Of a DNA stretch of 6,950 nt, positions 1-5,504 are shown piece after piece. Under the pieces are notes generated by a model. That model saw only the letters and a list, made by a program, of their open reading frames with translations. It ran no database searches and had not been told where the DNA came from. The translations under genes were made by a program, and so were the position numbers. Numbering within the stretch: the stretch's first letter is position 1; each line of letters starts with the position of its first letter. This DNA is from JAIXWP01 sp044371755 (GTDB taxonomy: Bacteria > Bacteroidota > Bacteroidia > Flavobacteriales_D > Sanyastnellaceae), in NCBI GenBank assembly GCA_044371755.1, contig JBILSZ010000123.1, positions 1 to 6,950 on the forward strand. Reading direction: 5' to 3'.

Positions 1-2026
1 CGTATTCGTTTGGACAGTCACCAGCGATGGTGTCTTGTGAGAATGTGATTACAACATCAGAACATACGTCAGTAGCTGTAGCCATTCCGTACATTACATC
101 CATATCACAAGAGAATTCATTGCCCTGTGGAGCTGTTACTTCTGGAGCAGTAGTGTCTACGATTGTGTAAACAACAACAGCTTCTGTTTCGTTACCACAA
201 TTATCTTCACCAGTGAACGTGTAAGTGATAGTGCGTGGGCAACCAACTTCTGTATCAACAACATCCAAAGAAACCTCAACGTCACCGTCGCAGTTATCAG
301 AGAATACTACAACTGGAGTAGAGAAGTCGTCACCACATTCGAATGTAGTCACTTCAGTCAATACTTCGTAAGTTGGAGCTACTTCATCAGTCAATGTGAT
401 GAACTGAGTGAAAGTAGATGCATTCTGACAAGCGTCAGTAGCAGTGTAAACGCGAATTACGCGACCTTCACAAGCACCGCTTACGAGGTCATCGTTATAA
501 GTAACTGTGTACTCATTACAGTTGTCAGATACTGATACGTACGTACCGAGGTAATCATCACATGGACGTTCGATTTCTACCACGCTACCTTCGAAAGATG
601 GAGCAGTAGTATCAACAACAGTAGCAGTTTGAGTGAACATTGCTGTGTTACCACAAGCGTCAGTTACAGTGTAAACGCGAGCGTACTGAGAGAAGCAATC
701 ACCTTCAGAGATAGTGTTGTCAACAAATGTAATTGTTGCATCACCACAAGAATCTCCGTAAGATGGCTCTTGCCATACGATTTCTTCGTCGCACTCGAAA
801 GTCAATTCAGCTATACCCTCTACAGTTGGGTTAATGTCGTCAGTTACTGTGATATATTGAACAGCCATAGCTTGGTTGCCACAGTTGTCAAATGCACGGA
901 ACATACGAGTGATTACATACTCATTAGCACACTCACCTGGAGTGATCATGTCTGTTGAAGAAACTTCAACATCCTCGTCACAGTTGTCAGTACCGATTGG
1001 CAACACTACTGCTGGGATTTCATCTTCGCAAGTAATTGTTGTGTCAGCTGGAACTTCAGAAAGAACTGGGATAGTAGTATCAACTACAGTTACAGTAGTG
1101 CTAACAACAGTTACGTTTTCGCAATAGTCTGTTGCAGTCCAAGTCCAGATGATAGTGTAAGAATTCTCACACTCACCTTCTACCATTACCATAGATGGAA
1201 CCACAGTTACTTCACCTTCGCAGTTGTCTGATACTGGAACTTCTGGTTGCATTGGAACCATATCACACTCTACTTGGAAGTCAGCTGGGTTTTCAACTAC
1301 TGGAGCAGTAGTATCTTGAAGAGCGATGAACACCACTACTTCAGATGAGTTACCGCACTCGTCAGTAGCAACATAGTGACGCTCAAGAACGCCAAGACAT
1401 CCGCCAGAGTTCAATAATTCTTCTTCAAGAGTTACTGTAACCTCTCCGCAGTTATCATCAGCTGTTGGAGGAATATAAGAATCTAATTCATCACACTCGA
1501 TAGATACATAAGGCTCGAATTCATTGAATACAGGAGCAGTAGTATCTTCAACAGTGATGTTTTGAGTTTCAGTAGCAATGTTGCCACATCCGTCGTTTGC
1601 AGAGAATGTGCGAACAATTACAAAATTCTGAGGACAGTTGCCAGCGATAGTATCAACAGATACTTCGATAGACACTGTCTCTGGGTGACATACGTCAGTA
1701 GCTGTAGCTTCTTCGTAAGCGATTTCTTCGTCGCACTCGTAAGTAGCAGCTGCTGGAACGAATGTAAATTCTGGAGCAGTAGTGTCAACCAATACGATTT
1801 CTTGGATGCAAAGCGTTCTGTTTCCACAGTCATCTTCAGCAGCCCAAGTGCGTGTAACGATTACATCACAACCTTCACCAGCCGAAGTAGTTTCGCCGAG
1901 GTAAAGAATCGCTACTTCATCGTCACAGTTGTCTGTTGCAGATGGCATTGCAGGTTCTGGAAGAGCAACATCGCACTCTTGTTCGAAACCAGAAGGACAA
2001 TTTACAAACTCAGGTGCGATAGTATC
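1..2026 (-). repeat. Tandem four-Cys HYR-like protein repeats (eight complete, one partial)
   Basis: The linkers fall at residues 398-402, 478-482, 558-562, 635-639, 713-717, 793-797, 869-873, 944-948 and 1021-1025, so units are 75-80 residues long (about 225-240 bp). Most read DTTAP, with variants DTTIP, DDINP and DEVAP. Within a unit the usual order is 'F/V-ECDEE', 'TDNC', 'GxC...Y.I.RT..A', 'D.CGN' and a final beta strand. Four conserved cysteines would allow two disulphides per unit after export. Two units depart from CGN (YCEN at 698-701, ACQN at 929-932). Units are diverged at DNA level, apart from short shared blocks. Confidence 0.9.
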
Positions 2027-3217
2027 TTCTACAGATACAACTTGAGAAGCAATTGTTTGGTTACCACAAGCGTCAATAGCGCGGAAGAAGTATGTTACTT
2101 CGTCTTCGCACTGAAGTTGTGGGTTGTTTGGAACGCAAGACTTGTTTGTGAAGATATCACCGTGACCAGTTACCCACTCACCGTTGTACCAACCGTTGTA
2201 GAAGAACCAACCAGAAAGACCTTCGTTGGCATTTCTGTTGTTGGCACCAATACCACACTGCCATCCGAAGAAGTAGTTAGAAGGTTGGTGAGAAAGGTAA
2301 AGAATATTACCAGCGTAGCTTCCAGTACCAGTAAGGTTTGAGAAGCCAGCTACTAATTCATAGTAATCCCAGTTGAGGTAGTTATTACCAGCAAGACCGA
2401 GGTCATTCTTGTACCAACGACCTTGACCGCTCCAAGTAGCCCAATCTGCGCGGTTTTCCAACCAAACGCTAACAGCCCAACCTTGAGTTGGATCCATCAA
2501 ATTTGCTACATTACCTTCGAGGTGAGCAGTACCATCATCATAAACAGTCAACGTTGGGTTGCCTGTCCACTGCCACCAATCGCTAGCAGCGTTGCCAGAA
2601 GCAGCTGCTCCGAAAAGCCAAAGTGATCCGTCTGGACCTGGGCCTTGTGGAGTAGAGAGTGTACATACTTTGATAACACCAGCAGTGTGAGACTCGAAAG
2701 AAACGATTTCTACATCGCCTTCGCTGCAAGCGTCAGTAGCGCTTACTTCAGGAGCCATCACATCTTCGATACACTGAACTGAAGTATTCTCAAGAGCTGA
2801 GAAAACTGGTCCAACGTTATCGAAAACGCTGATTGTTTGAGTGCAAGTTTCTACGAGGTCTCCAACAGAAACCACCCAAGTACGGATGATTGTGAAAGAG
2901 CAAGCAGAACCACCTGGAACGATAGCATCAAGATAATCTGATGTTACCATATCATCGGCACCACATACATCGAACTCGAAAGAAGGAGTTCCAGTAAGTT
3001 CGAGATTTTCTGTCTGATCGCAAGCTACGCTTGTTTCAACTGGACAGCTAATAGATAAAAACGGATCGCAATCGTCCGTGTCTTGAGCGTTGACAGAAGT
3101 CAAGCCCCACATAACAAAAACTGGGACGAGAAGCTTCAGCTTCGTGACCCATTTGAAAGTTGACGTGGCCGCGCCACAACAACCTTCTACGTCGGTTGAA
3201 CGTAAGTTTCTCTTCAT
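1..3217 (-). CDS. Large secreted HYR-like repeat surface protein, 3' end outside window (partial)
   Basis: The frame is open without a stop from the ATG at 3217 to the left edge: 1072 residues, C-terminus missing. In order it has a signal peptide (residues 1 to about 44), a diverged Cys-containing repeat (about 55-137), a second repeat split by a Trp-rich domain (about 184-361), then HYR-like repeats. Each regular repeat carries four cysteines in the contexts 'ECD', 'DNC', 'GxC' and 'DxCGN', and ends in a linker such as DTTAP. Proteins of this build in Bacteroidota are exported and surface-attached or released, often by the type IX secretion system through a C-terminal sorting domain, which cannot be seen here. 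An adhesive or matrix role is inference; no catalytic motif was recognised. The protein is rich in Asp, Glu, Thr and Val, and codons are strongly biased (GCT, ACT, CCA), suggesting high expression. Confidence is high for the gene, low for the exact function. Confidence 0.93.
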   Translation of the reverse strand, partial: MKRNLRSTDVEGCCGAATSTFKWVTKLKLLVPVFVMWGLTSVNAQDTDDCDPFLSISCPVETSVACDQTENLELTGTPSFEFDVCGADDMVTSDYLDAIVPGGSACSFTIIRTWVVSVGDLVETCTQTISVFDNVGPVFSALENTSVQCIEDVMAPEVSATDACSEGDVEIVSFESHTAGVIKVCTLSTPQGPGPDGSLWLFGAAASGNAASDWWQWTGNPTLTVYDDGTAHLEGNVANLMDPTQGWAVSVWLENRADWATWSGQGRWYKNDLGLAGNNYLNWDYYELVAGFSNLTGTGSYAGNILYLSHQPSNYFFGWQCGIGANNRNANEGLSGWFFYNGWYNGEWVTGHGDIFTNKSCVPNNPQLQCEDEVTYFFRAIDACGNQTIASQVVSVEDTIAPEFVNCPSGFEQECDVALPEPAMPSATDNCDDEVAILYLGETTSAGEGCDVIVTRTWAAEDDCGNRTLCIQEIVLVDTTAPEFTFVPAAATYECDEEIAYEEATATDVCHPETVSIEVSVDTIAGNCPQNFVIVRTFSANDGCGNIATETQNITVEDTTAPVFNEFEPYVSIECDELDSYIPPTADDNCGEVTVTLEEELLNSGGCLGVLERHYVATDECGNSSEVVVFIALQDTTAPVVENPADFQVECDMVPMQPEVPVSDNCEGEVTVVPSMVMVEGECENSYTIIWTWTATDYCENVTVVSTTVTVVDTTIPVLSEVPADTTITCEDEIPAVVLPIGTDNCDEDVEVSSTDMITPGECANEYVITRMFRAFDNCGNQAMAVQYITVTDDINPTVEGIAELTFECDEEIVWQEPSYGDSCGDATITFVDNTISEGDCFSQYARVYTVTDACGNTAMFTQTATVVDTTAPSFEGSVVEIERPCDDYLGTYVSVSDNCNEYTVTYNDDLVSGACEGRVIRVYTATDACQNASTFTQFITLTDEVAPTYEVLTEVTTFECGDDFSTPVVVFSDNCDGDVEVSLDVVDTEVGCPRTITYTFTGEDNCGNETEAVVVYTIVDTTAPEVTAPQGNEFSCDMDVMYGMATATDVCSDVVITFSQDTIAGDCPNEY
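2135..2668 (-). other. Trp-rich inserted domain in the surface protein
   Basis: Residues about 184-361 differ sharply from the repeats around them. They are rich in Trp, Tyr, Asn and Gly (DWWQW near 213, NWDYYEL near 282, SNYFFGWQ near 313, GWFFYNGWYNGEW near 336) and nearly free of cysteine between C185 and C321. The segment interrupts a HYR-like repeat: cysteines C149 and C164 precede it, and the normal repeat end (C370, the DACGN at 382-386, then DTIAP at 398-402) follows. Alternating hydrophobic and polar residues suggest a beta-rich fold. A carbohydrate- or ligand-binding role is possible from the exposed aromatics, but that is speculation; I cannot name the family. Confidence 0.7.
3086..3217 (-). 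other. Signal peptide coding segment with long n-region
   Basis: Residues 1-44 of the large surface protein. A charged N-terminal part of about 28 residues, including a Cys-Cys pair at 13-14 and WVTKLK at 23-28, precedes a hydrophobic core (LLVPVFVMWGL, about 29-39). A likely signal peptidase I site follows VNA (42-44), before QDTDD. The n-region is longer than the usual 5-10 residues, but no internal start would preserve the hydrophobic core: the next Met, residue 36, lies inside it. The cleavage site is inferred from the pattern only. Confidence 0.75.
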
Positions 3218-3273
3218 AATTGAGAGTTTTGGTTAATTAAATAAAGATGTTTACGGTTAGTATAATAACAGGA

Positions 3274-3306
3274 CAAAAGTATAAGACTTTTTCATTTCTG
3301 ACCAAA
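3274..3306 (-). promoter_or_regulatory. Bacteroidota-type promoter of the surface protein gene
   Basis: Read on the minus strand, TTTG (3306-3303) lies 21 bp upstream of TACTTTTG (3281-3274). These match the -33 TTTG and -7 TAnnTTTG elements of the Bacteroidota housekeeping sigma factor. Transcription would start near 3267-3270, giving a leader of about 50 nt. No Shine-Dalgarno sequence precedes the ATG; the bases before it are A/T-rich, which is common in this phylum. Confidence 0.65.
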
Positions 3307-3532
3307 TTTATTTTCGAAAATCGACACTTTTTATCAACTAGTCGAAGTAAATTAGTCGTTAATCACAAAAAAACCGCACCTTATCCCGTAGAACTACGCA
3401 AAGATATTTCAGAGAAAACACGGGTAATGAAGGGGTTATTAAGAAAAAGTAAAATTTGTCACTGAAAACGAATCGATTAAATAAAAAAGTGAAAAAAAAC
3501 CATCAGAACCTATGGAATATTAAATTTATGTA

Positions 3533-3540
3533 TACATTTG
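3533..3540 (+). promoter_or_regulatory. -7 element of tRNA-Phe promoter
   Basis: TACATTTG is an exact TAnnTTTG match lying 13 bp before the first base of the tRNA, so transcription would start about 6-9 nt upstream of the mature 5' end. No clear TTTG or TTG sits 17-23 bp further upstream, so only the -7 half is supported. Confidence 0.6.
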
Positions 3541-3553
3541 CACCCGCTTTATC

Positions 3554-3626
3554 GGTGCCATAGCTCAGTTGGTAGAGCAAAGGACTGAAAATCCTTGTGT
3601 CGCTGGTTCGATTCCAGCTGGCACCA
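3554..3626 (+). tRNA. tRNA-Phe (anticodon GAA)
   Basis: This is a complete 73-nt cloverleaf. The acceptor arms GGTGCCA and TGGCACC pair over 7 bp. The D arm is GCTC/GAGC with loop AGTTGGTA. The anticodon stem AAGGA/TCCTT encloses the loop CTGAAAA, which gives anticodon GAA (3587-3589) for Phe codons UUC and UUU. The T arm is GCTGG/CCAGC with loop TTCGATT, and the discriminator base is A. The 3' CCA is not encoded (the genome reads A-CAAA after the acceptor), so it must be added by nucleotidyltransferase. Confidence 0.97.
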
Positions 3627-3630
3627 CAAA

Positions 3631-3657
3631 AAGAGGTCAATGACCTCTTTTTTTTTT
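3631..3657 (+). terminator. Intrinsic terminator after tRNA-Phe
   Basis: AAGAGGT (3631-3637) pairs with ACCTCTT (3643-3649) around a 5-nt loop CAATG, and the stem runs into ten consecutive T (3648-3657). It begins 5 nt after the mature tRNA 3' end, so it should release the tRNA transcript. It also lies only 34 nt before the aroB start codon. Confidence 0.85.
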
Positions 3658-3691
3658 GCTTCTCATTACCTTCGCCCCAGAAGCAAATCCA

Positions 3692-4732
3692 ATGAGTTCA
3701 CTTTCTTTCCATTATACACTGGAGCATCTTGCCGAGTATCTGAGCCGCCTTACAAGCAAGGCATCCAACTTTTACATCATTACTGACTCCAACGTTCAAG
3801 AATCAGTGCTCCCAGACCTGCTGCCCCTCATTCATCCCGACAAACAGGTTGAAATTTTCGAGGTAGAGCCTGGTGAAGAATCTAAGAGTATTGAAATTGC
3901 CTCTCAAGTTTGGTCGGGATTACTTGAGTCCAATGCTGATCGACATTCTGTAATCCTCAACATAGGTGGCGGTGTGGTGACTGATCTCGGGGGATTTATC
4001 GCCTCCATATATAAAAGAGGCATTCCATTTATACATATCCCAACATCCGTTATGGCCATGTGCGACGCCGCTATTGGAGGCAAGACGGGCATCGATTTCA
4101 ACTTTTATAAAAACGCCGTCGGCACCTTTTGTGAACCTCTTGCGACATTGATTTATCCTCATTTTCTTAAATCCCTACCTTCAAATGAGCTAAAATCTGG
4201 GTATGCCGAAATGTTGAAGCATGCTGTAATAGCAGATTCACAATTGTTTACCGCACTAGAATCGATAGAAGTAGACAATGCCGACCACATTGCTCTATTT
4301 ATTGAACGCAGTGCGACCATCAAACAGGATATCGTAACTGAAGATTTTCTAGAAAAAGGAAGAAGAAAAATATTGAACTTCGGCCACACCATCGGTCATG
4401 CGTTAGAATCTTGCATGCTCGAAAAAGGCGCTCCGCTTACTCATGGACATGCTGTAGCGCTAGGTATGCTTGCAGAATCGGCCTTGGCCACACAAATTGG
4501 CTGCCTGTCGCAAGATGAATACTTCAAAATTAAGAACATTATCGAAATGCATTATCCCAAACCAAAGGGACTGCATTTTGAAGATATCATCGGTTATGTG
4601 CGCAATGACAAAAAAAACAAGGGTAAACAAATTTTATTTGCCTTGCCTGATGGCCTAGGACATGCTCAATGGGACATTTCCATTTCTGAACAAGACATTC
4701 AAACCGTTATTGAAGATCTTTTTACCTCGTAA
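3692..4732 (+). CDS. aroB: 3-dehydroquinate synthase
   Basis: Cytoplasmic enzyme that converts DAHP to 3-dehydroquinate, the second step of the shikimate pathway to chorismate and the aromatic amino acids; it needs NAD+ and a divalent metal. The protein is 346 residues, normal for the family, and all signature regions are present: the NAD-binding GGGVVTDLGGF (92-102), IPTSVMAMCDAAIGGKTGID (116-135), GYAEMLKH (170-177), RKILNFGHTIGHALE (225-239) and HGHAVALGM (251-259). By the spacing known from the Aspergillus enzyme, the metal ligands should be E173, H232 and H251, and active-site residues K131, N141, K176, R225, N229 and H236. The ATG at 3692 is chosen over an upstream TTG at 3656, which lies in the terminator T-run. 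No clear promoter or Shine-Dalgarno precedes it. The 3' end overlaps the opposing RDD gene by 11 bp. Confidence 0.97.
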   Translation: MSSLSFHYTLEHLAEYLSRLTSKASNFYIITDSNVQESVLPDLLPLIHPDKQVEIFEVEPGEESKSIEIASQVWSGLLESNADRHSVILNIGGGVVTDLGGFIASIYKRGIPFIHIPTSVMAMCDAAIGGKTGIDFNFYKNAVGTFCEPLATLIYPHFLKSLPSNELKSGYAEMLKHAVIADSQLFTALESIEVDNADHIALFIERSATIKQDIVTEDFLEKGRRKILNFGHTIGHALESCMLEKGAPLTHGHAVALGMLAESALATQIGCLSQDEYFKIKNIIEMHYPKPKGLHFEDIIGYVRNDKKNKGKQILFALPDGLGHAQWDISISEQDIQTVIEDLFTS

Positions 4733-5456
4733 GAACGATATAGTCTTTGATAAGCGTTTTTAAAAACCCGACTTTATCAGTGCTAGGCGCTTGAATGCCA
4801 AGTCGCTCCGACAACACTCTTGCTAATTCCTGGATTGCCTGTGCATGCGCATCGTTGCGGTATTTTGCAAAACGATCCAAAGTGGCTTTAATTAAAATAA
4901 TATCCTCCTCTCTGAAAGACTTAATTCCAGGATATTGTGGTACGTAACTATTTCGACTATCTATTCTCAATATCTCTTTCAAAGAAATAGAAATACGAGC
5001 ATCTGATTTTATGACAATGGTATTGGACAATAGATCACCTGCGCGCTGAGATGTAGGGGAAGAAACCATCATCATAACCCCAGAAATGCCAGCAGTGAGG
5101 TAGATATCCACCAAACGAAAAACCCAGCGCAGCAAATAATCTTGCACCTGTGCTTGCTTGCCATTGAGCTTGATTACTTTAATACGCATCAACTTCTTGG
5201 CGGGTGTTTGTCCTTGAAGAATGATTTCAAAAAATAAAGTATAGAAGGTGATTATCGGAAAAATCAAAAAACCAAAAAGCAATATTCCACTCGTATCATT
5301 GAGATTGAATATCATCGTAAGTAAAATCGCCAGTACACCTGTAGCAATCGACTTAAACACAGAGTCCAATACGAACGCTACAATACGATCTCGAACAGGG
5401 GCCAGCTCATAGCTTATAGGTACATTTTGTGTAGTTTTTATATCAACCGTTTTCAT
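4722..5456 (-). CDS. RDD family integral membrane protein
   Basis: This is a 244-residue protein with the hallmarks of the RDD family (named for conserved Arg-Asp-Asp): YELAPVRDRIVAFVLD at 16-31, GQTPAKKLMRIKVI at 82-95, LLRWVFRLVD at 108-117 and RAGDLLSNTIVI at 138-149. Hydrophobic segments lie at about 26-50, 57-80 and 113-132, so it should sit in the inner membrane. Residues 150-244 form a hydrophilic, helical-looking cytoplasmic tail. The family's molecular role is poorly defined; some members have been linked to ion transport, and substrate cannot be told from sequence. It lies divergent from the SpoIIM-like gene across 48 bp, a neighbourhood often seen for these two families. The ATG at 5456 fits the expected N-terminus; no Shine-Dalgarno is visible. 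Confidence 0.9.
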   Translation of the reverse strand: MKTVDIKTTQNVPISYELAPVRDRIVAFVLDSVFKSIATGVLAILLTMIFNLNDTSGILLFGFLIFPIITFYTLFFEIILQGQTPAKKLMRIKVIKLNGKQAQVQDYLLRWVFRLVDIYLTAGISGVMMMVSSPTSQRAGDLLSNTIVIKSDARISISLKEILRIDSRNSYVPQYPGIKSFREEDIILIKATLDRFAKYRNDAHAQAIQELARVLSERLGIQAPSTDKVGFLKTLIKDYIVLTR

Positions 5457-5504
5457 CTATGAAATTATTGATTACTTTCGTCAAGCCTCAGACAACAGGT
5501 AAAT

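Larger units (their letters stand above)
3218..3553. other. Divergent intergenic region (336 bp)
   Basis: This A/T-rich stretch separates the surface protein gene (leftward) from tRNA-Phe (rightward). It holds the minus-strand promoter near 3274-3306, a perfect 10-bp palindrome TTTTCGAAAA at 3311-3320 just upstream of that promoter's -33 element, and the -7 element of the tRNA promoter at 3533-3540. A 72-codon plus-strand frame (3247-3465) starts inside the opposing leader, has no recognisable domain and is not called. Nothing else is visible between about 3321 and 3530. Confidence 0.7.

Noticed and set aside
1..2026. Periodic sequence as a CRISPR array or satellite DNA
   Set aside because: The period of about 225-240 bp is a protein repeat in one continuous reading frame; DNA units are diverged, with no short exact repeats alternating with unique spacers.
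629..2341. Plus-strand open frames at 629-958, 876-1127 and 1562-2341
   Set aside because: They lie antisense inside the large surface protein gene, show no domain, and have Ser/Val/Thr-rich low-complexity translations expected from the complement of its biased codons.
3247..3465. 72-codon plus-strand frame in the intergenic region
   Set aside because: It begins inside the opposing leader, crosses the opposing promoter, has no ribosome binding site and no recognisable domain.
3554..3626. tRNA-Phe as an integration site for a mobile element
   Set aside because: No integrase gene and no repeated copy of the tRNA 3' end is visible in the window; both flanks look like ordinary chromosome.
3656..3691. 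Upstream TTG start for aroB adding 12 residues
   Set aside because: The codon lies in the T-run of the tRNA terminator, and the added residues (MLLITFAPEANP) are unlike the family; the ATG at 3692 gives a normal N-terminus and length.
4748..4779. Inverted TGATAA/TTATCA with a central GTTTTTAAAAAC palindrome as a terminator for aroB
   Set aside because: The arms are short and A/T-rich, no U-run follows, and it lies within the coding end of the RDD gene.
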